From positions 101,574 through 165,573 of the forward strand of contig NZ_LMAU01000006.1 of NCBI RefSeq assembly GCF_001441535.1: 64,000 nt of DNA. The letters run 5' to 3'. Numbering within the stretch: position 1 is the stretch's first letter; the number at the start of each line of letters is the position of its first letter. Shown here in pieces: positions 16,433 through 24,648 of this stretch. This DNA comes from Tsuneonella troitsensis (GTDB lineage: Bacteria > Pseudomonadota > Alphaproteobacteria > Sphingomonadales > Sphingomonadaceae). A program made the translations under genes and the position numbers. The notes beneath the pieces are model-generated. The model saw only the letters and a program-made list of their open reading frames with translations. It had not been told where the DNA came from and made no database searches.

Positions 16433-18751
16433 TCAATCCGCCGGCATGCGCTCCTCGATCTCCGCCCGCACGCGCTCCAGCAGGCCGTGGTTTGCTTTCA
16501 ACCTTTCCTGCTCCTCATCCAGGATCGCCAGGAAAGCGCGGCGCTTGAAATCGGCTTTTTCCGTTTCCGAGAAATCGTCCACGGTCGATGTCACCAGATC
16601 GATCATACGTTCCGCGCCGTGCAGCCGGCCCCAAAGATAGTCGTTTTCGCGGTATGCCCGGCTGAAGAAAGCGCCGAAATTGAAGAACTCGGTCCCTCGC
16701 AAGGTCGCGCGGGTGCCGCCTGCACGGATCGATCGCGCGTCTTCCGGGCTGATCCGATCTACCTTCACCGCGTCGAATTCGGTCAGTCCCTCGTTCTGCA
16801 ACAGCGGCAGGGTGGCGACATCGTAGAACGGAAAGCCGAGGTATCCGAGAAGGACCTTGCGGCGCAGTTCCTTCGGCATCGCTTCAAGCGCCGCAGCGAG
16901 CATTTGCTCGGCCTGCCGGTCCACTTCAGCAAGGTCGCGCAACTGCGCCAGCTCGTCTAGGACCCGCCCGGGATCGATCATCACCTGCTCGGCAACTTCG
17001 GTGAAACCTTCACCGAGGCTGTCCACGCTCTCGCGAGCGAAATAGAGCGCGAGGATCCGGTAGATCGCCTCCCGCGCGGCTTCGAGGTCGGTGTCTGGGA
17101 TCGCAGGATCGGCCTCCCAGTCGCGCGACAACCGCCGTGCAATCAAGCGCAATCGGCGTATGCGAAAGGCGAGATCGTGCGCGCGCAGGAATTCGATTGC
17201 CGCATCGCTGGCGCCGCCGCCCGTATCGATCAGCGAACCAAGACCCCGCGCGTCGAGCTCCTGTCGCAACCGGTTCGCGATCGCGTCGGGTTCGGGCAGC
17301 TTGAGGGCCGGCGCGGCATCGAGAACCAGTTGCGCCAGTGTTTCGATGATCCCGGCGACCTTGGCCTGGGCATAGGGATGGAAGGTGTAGCTCGCGCGCT
17401 CGGCCGCCGCGTTCTGCGCCTTGTTGCGCCAGTTCGCGAGCCGCTTGGGCGTCGGCTTGTCGAGGAACAGGGTCATCCCGAACAATCGTTCGACCGTTTC
17501 CTCGACCTGCGGGCGCAAGGCGCCGACGATGCGGGTGAGTTTCAGCGCCTCTCGCGATTGCCGTTCGAGCGCATCCAGGTTGTCGCGGATGGGCTGCTCG
17601 CGCGGGATGGCCGATATGGAGCCAACGATGGCGCTGAAGAACCCGACCGGCTTGTCGTGCCGCTCACCTCCCGTTCCAAAGCGATCCGGCGTGGGGTCGA
17701 TATAGACGAACCGGCGATCCACCTCGCGCTGCGCCGGTCGCGATGGCAGCGCGGCACGCGCACCGGCGAAGGGTGCGTTGATGAGAACCGACCCGTCGAT
17801 CAGCGAGGCGTGCTCCTCGTTACCCTGGCGCACGTGCACCGGCATGATCCGCTCGAGAAAGCGGCGGCGACCCACCCAGTCCCGCCCCCGCTCGGCGGCC
17901 AAGGCGTCGATTTCCGCTAACCGCATCGGCGGAAACGCGCCGGGAAAGCTGGCAGTCGCACGGCAGGCGAAAACCAGTTCGAGCGGATCCGCGATGCTCT
18001 GCCCGCCTTCCACCGGCACCGACGCGCGGAACGCGATGGGTAGCCGGTGTTCGCTCTCCTCGACGACGGGAGGACTGTTGAGCCGCAGCATCGACAGGTG
18101 GCCCCGGAAGTCGGTCGCGGTGACGAGAAGGTCGATCGGATGACCTGCTGGCAGAAGCGGCGCTTCGTGAGCGCCGTGCTGCATGGCCATGAACCCGTTG
18201 TGGAGCAGTGCGGAAAAGCCGAGGCCCGAGAAGGGCGGTTCGAACCAGCGACCACGGATCAGATGTGAAACCTTGCGCCGCACTTCGGACCGGGTCTCCG
18301 GGGCAACACTTTCGCTTACCGCGTTGCCGGGGCGCCGTAGCAGCCACCAAACGAGGGGCATGGCCCAGAGCTTGGCCGCGCGCGACCAGGGTCGGGCCTT
18401 CGGATCGAGCAGGCGGTCGACGTCGGCAGTTTCGAGCCATAGCTCGGTCAATGGCTCGAGGCTGGCCCCCGAATGAATCGCCTGGGCGAGGAACACGGCG
18501 TTGATCCCGCCCGCGCTTGCCCCCGTGACGATGTCTGGCAACACCCTCAGGCGCAGGCCGTGATGGTCGCGTATCCGGCCAAGAAGTGCGCGGTATACCG
18601 CTCGCACGCCTTCGGGCGAAGGTTCACCCGAAAGGTGGTCCCGGCTGGCTCGCGCCACGTGCCACAATTCCTTCGTGACGCCGTGCATGTAGACCGCAAG
18701 GCTCACTCCGCCGTAGCAGACGAGTGCGATCCTGAGTTCCTTCTGACGCAT
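16433..18751 (-). CDS. Large patatin-like phospholipase-family protein (DUF3376 type)
   Basis: About 772 residues from the ATG at 18751. The N-terminal third is a patatin domain: oxyanion segment CYGGVSLAVYMHG, nucleophile elbow GASAGG (Ser79) and the dyad Asp in LIDGSVLINAPF. The rest is a long, mainly helical region of the DUF3376 type with unknown role. Patatins are serine acyl hydrolases acting on lipids. A GTG at 18817 would extend the protein but would leave only five bases to the divergent radA start, so the ATG matching the family N-terminus (MRQKELRIALVCYGG) is preferred. The stop abuts the convergent phosphatase gene. Confidence 0.88.
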   Translation of the reverse strand: MRQKELRIALVCYGGVSLAVYMHGVTKELWHVARASRDHLSGEPSPEGVRAVYRALLGRIRDHHGLRLRVLPDIVTGASAGGINAVFLAQAIHSGASLEPLTELWLETADVDRLLDPKARPWSRAAKLWAMPLVWWLLRRPGNAVSESVAPETRSEVRRKVSHLIRGRWFEPPFSGLGFSALLHNGFMAMQHGAHEAPLLPAGHPIDLLVTATDFRGHLSMLRLNSPPVVEESEHRLPIAFRASVPVEGGQSIADPLELVFACRATASFPGAFPPMRLAEIDALAAERGRDWVGRRRFLERIMPVHVRQGNEEHASLIDGSVLINAPFAGARAALPSRPAQREVDRRFVYIDPTPDRFGTGGERHDKPVGFFSAIVGSISAIPREQPIRDNLDALERQSREALKLTRIVGALRPQVEETVERLFGMTLFLDKPTPKRLANWRNKAQNAAAERASYTFHPYAQAKVAGIIETLAQLVLDAAPALKLPEPDAIANRLRQELDARGLGSLIDTGGGASDAAIEFLRAHDLAFRIRRLRLIARRLSRDWEADPAIPDTDLEAAREAIYRILALYFARESVDSLGEGFTEVAEQVMIDPGRVLDELAQLRDLAEVDRQAEQMLAAALEAMPKELRRKVLLGYLGFPFYDVATLPLLQNEGLTEFDAVKVDRISPEDARSIRAGGTRATLRGTEFFNFGAFFSRAYRENDYLWGRLHGAERMIDLVTSTVDDFSETEKADFKRRAFLAILDEEQERLKANHGLLERVRAEIEERMPAD

Positions 18752-18822
18752 CGGCGTATCTGTGACCCGCAATGCGAGCGAAGGCAATTGCGTTCCACCA
18801 ATGTTCCGGTTAGCCACGCCGC

Positions 18823-20190
18823 ATGGCCAAGACCAAGCGCCGCTACGTATGCCAGAATTGCGGCTCGGTCAGCACGCGCTGGCAGGGCCAGTGTCCCGAT
18901 TGCTCGGAGTGGAACACGCTGGTCGAGGATGCGCCGGCGACCGTGTTCTCGATGAAGCACGATCTTTCCAGCGGAGGCAGGGCGATCGCGTTCGAGGCGC
19001 TCGATGCGCCGAGCGAGCCGCTTGTGCGCCTCCCTACCGGTTTGGCGGAGTTCGACCGAGCGCTGGGCGGGGGACTGGTGCCGGGATCGGCGATCCTGAT
19101 GGGCGGCGAACCGGGCATCGGCAAGTCCACCTTGCTGCTGCAAAGCGCCGGCGCGGTCGCGAAGCGCGGCCTGTCGGTCGTATATCTTAGCGGGGAAGAG
19201 GCGGCGGGACAGGTGCGGATGCGCGCGGGCCGGCTGGGCCTGGCAGACGCGCCGATCAAGCTGGCGAGCGCGACGAGCGTTCGCGACCTGCTCACGACGC
19301 TGGGCACGATGGACCCTCCGTCGCTGCTTATCGTCGATTCGATCCAGACGATGCACTCCGACACGATCGAGGGCGCGCCGGGCACGGTCAGCCAAGTGCG
19401 CGGCTGTGCGTTCGAATTGATCCGCTATGCCAAGGAGAACGGCGTCGCGCTCGTTTTGGTCGGCCATGTCACCAAGGACGGCAGCATCGCGGGCCCGCGC
19501 GTACTGGAACACATGGTCGACGTGGTCATGAGTTTCGAAGGCGAGCGTAGCCACCAATACCGGATCCTGCGCGCATTGAAGAATCGCTTCGGCGCCGTCG
19601 ACGAGATCGGCGTGTTCGCGATGGCCGGCGCGGGACTGGAGGAGGTCGGAAATCCTTCGCTGCTGTTCCTGTCGGGCCGCGAGGAACCGCTGGCGGGTAG
19701 CGCGGTGTTTCCTGCACTCGAAGGCACCCGCCCGGTTCTGGTTGAGATTCAGGCGCTTATCGTAAGACTGCAATCGGGCGCGACCCCGCGCAGAGCGGTT
19801 GTCGGTTGGGACAGCGGACGGCTCGCCATGTTGCTGGCGGTGCTCGAATCGCGCTGCGGCCTGAATTTTTCGTCGGCAGAGGTCTATCTCAACGTTGCCG
19901 GAGGCTACCGCCTGTCCGATCCTGCAGCCGACGTGGCCGTGGCAGCCGCGCTGGTATCCGCGCTGGCGGACAAGCCCTTGCCGACGCACGCGGTCTGGTT
20001 CGGCGAGGTGTCTCTGGCAGGAGAAATCCGGCCGGTCTCCCACTCCGGACTGCGCCTTCGCGAGGCTGCAAAGCTGGGTTTCGGCATCGGTCACGGTCCG
20101 ACCGAGGCCGATGCGAATTCATCCGGACTTAACTATCGCGGCCTAAGCCGACTGGCCAATCTCGTTGACCGGGTAATGGCAACGGCATAG
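18823..20190 (+). CDS. radA: DNA repair protein RadA
   Basis: RecA-like ATPase that helps process recombination intermediates by branch migration and DnaB-like unwinding. 455 residues: N-terminal zinc finger (Cys10, Cys13, Cys24, Cys27), Walker A GGEPGIGKST (94-103), Walker B LLIVDSIQT, the RadA-specific motif KNRFGAVDEIGVF, and a C-terminal Lon-protease-like domain ending in LSRLANLVDRV. It leads a row of rightward genes with cvpA and the NifU-like gene, an order common in alphaproteobacteria. Confidence 0.97.
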   Translation: MAKTKRRYVCQNCGSVSTRWQGQCPDCSEWNTLVEDAPATVFSMKHDLSSGGRAIAFEALDAPSEPLVRLPTGLAEFDRALGGGLVPGSAILMGGEPGIGKSTLLLQSAGAVAKRGLSVVYLSGEEAAGQVRMRAGRLGLADAPIKLASATSVRDLLTTLGTMDPPSLLIVDSIQTMHSDTIEGAPGTVSQVRGCAFELIRYAKENGVALVLVGHVTKDGSIAGPRVLEHMVDVVMSFEGERSHQYRILRALKNRFGAVDEIGVFAMAGAGLEEVGNPSLLFLSGREEPLAGSAVFPALEGTRPVLVEIQALIVRLQSGATPRRAVVGWDSGRLAMLLAVLESRCGLNFSSAEVYLNVAGGYRLSDPAADVAVAAALVSALADKPLPTHAVWFGEVSLAGEIRPVSHSGLRLREAAKLGFGIGHGPTEADANSSGLNYRGLSRLANLVDRVMATA

Positions 20191-20207
20191 GGATCGCCGC
20201 GATCGCA

Positions 20208-20741
20208 ATGACGGGTTTTGACTTAATAGTTCTGCTGGTCGTCGGAGTGGCGGCGATAGGCGGCTTCTTGCGCGGTTTCGTGCAGGAAATCCTGTCGCTC
20301 CTGGCATGGGCCCTGGCTCTGTGCGCAATCTATACGTTGCATACGCCGCTGTACGAGTGGTTCCTGCCCAAGGTCGGCAATTCCACTGTCGCGGCCACGA
20401 CCGCCTTCGCCATGCTCCTGCTCATCCCCTATGCGGGCATGAAACTCATCTCGGGCCGGATGGGCGAAAGCACGCGCACCTCGCTGCTCGGCCCGATCGA
20501 CCGCGTACTCGGCTTCGGATTCGGCGCGATCAAGGGCGCCATCGTGGTGACCTGTGCCTTTGCGCTGCTGGTGCTGGGCTACGATGCGGCGTGGGGAATC
20601 GCTGGACGGCCGGACTGGATCAAGCAGGCGCGTACTTATGCGATAGTCAACGCAAGTGCCGACGCCTTGGTCGAACTCATTCGGGATCGCGATGCGGCAC
20701 GTGAGCGCGAGGCTGGCCGAGTTTCCGCGATCGATCGATGA
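20208..20741 (+). CDS. CvpA family membrane protein
   Basis: Inner-membrane protein of the CvpA/colicin V production family, 177 residues, with four hydrophobic segments (LIVLLVVGVAAIGGFLRGF, ILSLLAWALALCAIY, AATTAFAMLLLIPYAG, GAIKGAIVVTCAFALLVL). The motif GFLRGFVQEILSLLAW is the family signature. CvpA is linked to envelope stress tolerance and curli or colicin export, with no proven biochemical activity. Ends in ATGA overlapping the next start. Confidence 0.93.
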   Translation: MTGFDLIVLLVVGVAAIGGFLRGFVQEILSLLAWALALCAIYTLHTPLYEWFLPKVGNSTVAATTAFAMLLLIPYAGMKLISGRMGESTRTSLLGPIDRVLGFGFGAIKGAIVVTCAFALLVLGYDAAWGIAGRPDWIKQARTYAIVNASADALVELIRDRDAAREREAGRVSAIDR

Positions 20742-21193
20742 CCGAACGGGCCGCCGATCCCCGTGGCGGTGCAGTTCTCTACACTCCCGAACTTCTCTCG
20801 ATGGCGGTTTCGTTGGGACGAATCCCTTTCGATCTCGCCATGCCGCTGAGCGGCGAGGCACGGTCGCGCACGTGCGGCAGCACGGTGCGGCTTTCGTGCC
20901 GCGTGAACAACGGGGGGCAGATCGAGGATCTGGGCGTCCGGGTCGCGGCCTGTGCCGTGGGGCAGGCGGCAACAGCACTGTTCGCGAAGAGCGCAATCGG
21001 CCGAAATTCCGGCGAAATTGCTGTTGCTCGCGATGAAATCCAGTCCTGGCTCGTTTCCGGCGAGACCCCTCCCGATTGGCCCGGGCTAGAGGCGCTCGAA
21101 TCCGCGCGTGCCTACCCTGCGCGACATGGAGCGATTCTGCTGGCGTGGGATGCTGCGCTGGACGCGCTTTCCAAGGCGGAGGCGCGCGGCTAG
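20738..21193 (+). CDS. NifU/IscU-like Fe-S scaffold-family protein lacking the third Cys ligand
   Basis: 151 residues related to the NifU N-terminal/IscU scaffold fold. The first ligand region reads SRTCGSTV (Cys46) instead of the IscU CGD, and the second is ACAVGQA (Cys72). The third ligand, in IscU an HC pair near the C-terminus, is replaced by HG (His130, Gly131 in YPARHGAILLAWDA). The Asp of CGD is also absent. An extra Cys54 is present. It belongs to an alphaproteobacterial subfamily usually labelled iron-sulfur cluster assembly scaffold; whether it holds a cluster is doubtful from the ligands. Start overlaps the cvpA stop (ATGA). Confidence 0.82.
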   Translation: MTERAADPRGGAVLYTPELLSMAVSLGRIPFDLAMPLSGEARSRTCGSTVRLSCRVNNGGQIEDLGVRVAACAVGQAATALFAKSAIGRNSGEIAVARDEIQSWLVSGETPPDWPGLEALESARAYPARHGAILLAWDAALDALSKAEARG

Positions 21194-21230
21194 AGGCGAA
21201 CCTGAGGATCGAAGGGGACCTGCCACCGCC

Positions 21231-22889
21231 ATGAGCGAAATCGCCGCATCAGACGCGCCGCTTCACCAGCCGAGCGCGAAGGAAGTCCGTCTCGTCATCG
21301 CCGCATCGAGCGCGGGTACGGTTTTCGAATGGTACGATTTCTTCATCTACGGCACGCTCGCCGCGATTATCGGCAAGGCGTTTTTCCCCGCCGATAACGA
21401 AACGCTGCAGTTGCTGCTGGTCTGGGCCGGTTTCGCGGTTGGTTTCGGCTTCAGGCCGCTGGGCGCGATCCTGTTCGGATTTCTGGGCGACAAGCTCGGG
21501 CGAAAGTACACTTTCCTCGTCACCGTTACCCTCATGGGGGTGGCGACCGCAGGCGTAGGCCTGATCCCGAGCGCCGCGACGATCGGCCTTGCTGCGCCCG
21601 CCATCGTGATATTCCTTCGCATCCTGCAGGGCCTTGCCCTCGGCGGCGAATACGGCGGCGCAGCCATTTACGTCGCCGAACACGCCCCGCCCGAGAAGCG
21701 CGGCTTCTATACCAGCTTCATCCAGGCAAGCGTGGTCGGCGGTTTCGTGCTGTCGATTGTCGTCGTGCTCGCCTGCCGGGCGTTGATACCGGAAGACGCC
21801 TTCAATGAATGGGGCTGGCGGATACCCTTCCTGCTGAGCCTGATCCTACTCGGCATTTCGCTTTGGATGCGCCTGAAGCTTTCGGAAAGCCCGGTGTTCA
21901 AGGCGATGAAGGAATCCGGCGAAATGGCCGGCAATCCGTTCGTCGAAAGCTTCACCTATCCCGGCAACAAGAAGCGCATTTTCGTGGCGCTGTTCGGGAT
22001 CACCGGCATCCTGACGACCATCTGGTACACCGCATTCTTCAGCGGGATGAGCTTCCTGCGCGGCCCGATGAAAATGGACCCGGCGTTGGTAGAGATGGTC
22101 ATGTTGATCGCGGGCGGGCTGGCTATGGTGTTCTACGTCCTCGTCGGCAAATGGTCCGACCGCGTGGGTCGCAAGCTCCCGATCGTGGTCGGCGCGGTGG
22201 CGACTCTGGCGCTGCTGTTCCCGATATTCTGGGGCATCGGGGCGCTCGCCAACCCGGGACTCGCGCAAAGCGCGCGCGAAGCGCCGGTCGTCGTGAACGG
22301 CACCGATTGCACTTACGACCCGTTCGCCAGCCAGCAGAAAAGCGAATGCGGTCGTCTTCTGGGGGACCTCACGTCGTTCGGGATATCGTACGAGATAGCG
22401 GACGGCGGCTCTTCCGCTACGGGGCTGGCGATCGGTAATCGGTCTCACGACTACGAGGGAATGGCCGATGCGGATCGCAAGGTGGCCGTGCAGACCTGGC
22501 TTGAAGCGGCCGGTTACGACTTCAGCATCCAGCGCCCGCCGTTCGCCAATCTCGTCGGTATTGTCGCGCTGCTGCTGGGGTGCGGGATACTGTCCGCGCT
22601 GACGTACGGCTCTGTTGCCGCGCTGCTGGCGGAAATGTTCCCACCGCAGATTCGCTACAGCTCGATGTCGATTCCCTATCATATCGGGGCGGGGTACCTG
22701 GGCGGGTTCCTGCCGCTGATCGCGGGCTACATCGTCGCGACCACCGGCGATCCTTACTCCGGCCTGTGGTACACGTGGGGTATCGTCGCCTTCGGCCTGG
22801 TGGTGGCGTGGTGGGGCATTCACGGCGGACCTCCGCGCGACTTCACCCCGTCCGACGACGCGCCTCCGGTATCCCCCTCGACGCCATGA
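21231..22889 (+). CDS. MHS-type MFS transporter with a large periplasmic insertion
   Basis: Major facilitator superfamily permease of the metabolite:H+ symporter group (relatives: ProP, ShiA, KgtP). 552 residues from the ATG at 21231; the frame is open from 21108 but the earlier part lies in the preceding gene. Family marks: AASSAGTVFEWYDFFIYG at the N-terminus, LGDKLGRKYTF between helices 2 and 3, and LQGLALGGEYGGAAIY. Unusual is an insertion of about 100 residues (roughly 340-438) between two late helices, with Cys360 and Cys373 (DCTYDPF ... SECGRLL) that could form a disulfide outside the membrane. Substrate unknown. ATGA overlap with alr. Confidence 0.88.
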   Translation: MSEIAASDAPLHQPSAKEVRLVIAASSAGTVFEWYDFFIYGTLAAIIGKAFFPADNETLQLLLVWAGFAVGFGFRPLGAILFGFLGDKLGRKYTFLVTVTLMGVATAGVGLIPSAATIGLAAPAIVIFLRILQGLALGGEYGGAAIYVAEHAPPEKRGFYTSFIQASVVGGFVLSIVVVLACRALIPEDAFNEWGWRIPFLLSLILLGISLWMRLKLSESPVFKAMKESGEMAGNPFVESFTYPGNKKRIFVALFGITGILTTIWYTAFFSGMSFLRGPMKMDPALVEMVMLIAGGLAMVFYVLVGKWSDRVGRKLPIVVGAVATLALLFPIFWGIGALANPGLAQSAREAPVVVNGTDCTYDPFASQQKSECGRLLGDLTSFGISYEIADGGSSATGLAIGNRSHDYEGMADADRKVAVQTWLEAAGYDFSIQRPPFANLVGIVALLLGCGILSALTYGSVAALLAEMFPPQIRYSSMSIPYHIGAGYLGGFLPLIAGYIVATTGDPYSGLWYTWGIVAFGLVVAWWGIHGGPPRDFTPSDDAPPVSPSTP

Positions 22890-23929
22890 CCGAGCTTCCG
22901 CCGCCAAGCCTGCGGCTCGATTTCGATGCCGAGGCGCTGGCGGCGAACTGGCGAACGCTCGACCGCATGTCGGGCTCGGCAGCCGCAGGTGCCGCGGTCA
23001 AGGCGGACGGGTATGGCTTGGGCGCAGGCCGCGTCGCGTCGGTTCTCGCCGGAGCGGGTGCGCGCGATTTCTACGTCGCGCACTGGAGCGAGGTGCCCGC
23101 AGTGACCGCCGAAGTCGCGTCCTCGCAGGTTGCTGTCTTGCATGGCCCGCTGACCGACGCGGACTGCGCCTTCGCACGAGCTTCCGGAGTCAGGCCAGTG
23201 CTCAACAGCCTGGCACAGGTCGCACGCTGGCAGGCGAGCGGTGGCGGCCTGTGCGACCTGATGGTCGATACGGGGATCAACCGGTTGGGCGTACCGCTGA
23301 GTTCGCTCGGCGATCCGTCGCTGTCGGGCCTGGAAATCGACACGCTGATGTCGCACCTCGCATCCGCCGACGAAGACTCGACGCTTAACACCCTGCAGGC
23401 GGAGCGGTTCGCGCAGGTTTGCGCGTCGCTGCCAGCCAGGCGTCGCAGCCTTGCCAACAGTGCGGGTATCGGACTCGGCGCGTCGTTCGCGTTCGACGTG
23501 ACGCGCCCCGGCATCTCGCTCTACGGCGGGGTGCCGCGCGCCGAGTTCGCCGGCGCAATCCGGCAAGTCGCATTTCCCAAGGCTGCGGTGCTGCAGGTGC
23601 GCGAGGTCGCTGCCGGTGAAGGTGTCGGCTACAACGCGGCATTCGTCGCGCTGCGTTCGATGCGGGTGGGTGTCGTCTCCCTCGGCTACGCTGACGGTTT
23701 CCTGCGCGCGCGCGGGCCGGGCAATGCGCTGAAGTACCAAGGCGAACCACTCGTGCTTCTTGGCAAGGTTTCGATGGACATGGTCGTCATCGACCTCTCC
23801 TTTGCACCGAAGGTGGGCGAGGGCGACTGGGTCGACGTCCCTTTCGACCTGCCCGTCGAAGCGGCCCGATCCGGACTTTCGCAATACGAGTTGCTGACCA
23901 CGCTGGGCCGCCGCCTGCGCTCCTCCTGA
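22886..23929 (+). CDS. alr: Alanine racemase
   Basis: PLP enzyme interconverting L- and D-alanine, supplying D-Ala for peptidoglycan. 347 residues from the ATG at 22886, which overlaps the transporter stop (ATGA). PLP Lys39 sits in AAVKADGYGLG; the second catalytic base is probably Tyr249 in GVGYNAAF; SMDMVVIDLS and the C-terminal YELLTTLGRRLR are typical. Slightly shorter than the usual 360 or so. The longer frame from 22580 overlaps the transporter and is not used. Adjacent to a transporter, it could serve catabolism (DadX-like) or the cell wall; sequence does not decide. Confidence 0.94.
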   Translation: MTELPPPSLRLDFDAEALAANWRTLDRMSGSAAAGAAVKADGYGLGAGRVASVLAGAGARDFYVAHWSEVPAVTAEVASSQVAVLHGPLTDADCAFARASGVRPVLNSLAQVARWQASGGGLCDLMVDTGINRLGVPLSSLGDPSLSGLEIDTLMSHLASADEDSTLNTLQAERFAQVCASLPARRRSLANSAGIGLGASFAFDVTRPGISLYGGVPRAEFAGAIRQVAFPKAAVLQVREVAAGEGVGYNAAFVALRSMRVGVVSLGYADGFLRARGPGNALKYQGEPLVLLGKVSMDMVVIDLSFAPKVGEGDWVDVPFDLPVEAARSGLSQYELLTTLGRRLRSS

Positions 23930-23945
23930 TGCTGCGCACAACGGG

Positions 23946-23974
23946 TGCAGCAATGTTGCACTGCAAATGCTGCA
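23946..23974 (+). promoter_or_regulatory. Nested palindrome upstream of phaR, probable autoregulatory operator
   Basis: Two nested inverted repeats: TGCAGCA (23946-23952) / TGCTGCA (23968-23974) outside and TTGCA (23956-23960) / TGCAA (23962-23966) inside. PhaR regulators of other bacteria recognise TGC-rich palindromes and repress their own genes. The site lies 40-70 bases before the phaR ATG. Confidence 0.6.
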
Positions 23975-24014
23975 CATGCTAAGTCGTGCTTGCAACCAAG
24001 GAAGGGTCGACCAG

Positions 24015-24584
24015 ATGGCCAAGCGCGAAACGAGCGCCGACGGCGTGATCGTGATCAAGAAATACGCGAACCGGCGGCTCTACAACACCGGCACGTCGAG
24101 CTACATCACGCTCGACGATCTCGCGAAGATGACCCGCGAAAACGTCGACTTCAAGGTGCTCGACGCCAAGACCGGCGACGACATCACGCACACGATCCTG
24201 ACCCAGATCATCATGGAAGAGGAATCGAGCGGCGGCGAACAGATGCTGCCGATCGGGTTCCTGCGCCAGCTCATCTCGATGTACGGCAATTCGATGCAGT
24301 CGATGGTGCCGAGCTATCTCGATGCGATGATGGACAATTTCCGCGCCAACCAGAACAAGCTGCACGAAGCATTCATGGCGCGCGCGGGCGGCACGCCGCT
24401 GGGCAAGATCGCCGAAACCAATATGGCGATGATGCGCGCGGCAACCGATGCGCTCATGCCCAAGCGCGGAGCAGCAAAGCCCGCGACCCCGGCGGCGCCA
24501 CCACCGGCCAAGACCGACGAGATTGCCGAACTGCGTGCGCAGATGGCGGCGATGCAAAAGAAGCTCGACGAACTGGGCCACTAG
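24015..24584 (+). CDS. phaR: Polyhydroxyalkanoate synthesis repressor PhaR
   Basis: Regulator that senses polyhydroxyalkanoate granules and represses phasin genes and itself. About 189 residues from the ATG at 24015 (GAAGG upstream); the frame is open from 23967, but those codons lie in the operator. The N-terminal DNA-binding domain is clear: VIVIKKYANRRLYNTG followed by SYITLDDLAKM; the C-terminal part is a Pro/Ala-rich linker and a short coiled coil (TDEIAELRAQMAAMQKKLDEL). No PHA synthase or phasin gene is in the window, so its targets lie elsewhere. Confidence 0.93.
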   Translation: MAKRETSADGVIVIKKYANRRLYNTGTSSYITLDDLAKMTRENVDFKVLDAKTGDDITHTILTQIIMEEESSGGEQMLPIGFLRQLISMYGNSMQSMVPSYLDAMMDNFRANQNKLHEAFMARAGGTPLGKIAETNMAMMRAATDALMPKRGAAKPATPAAPPPAKTDEIAELRAQMAAMQKKLDELGH

Positions 24585-24648
24585 GCCTGTTCGCACCCGC
24601 GGCGTGTCGCTAGGGCGCGCCGACATTTCCAGCAGAGAGATTTTCCTC

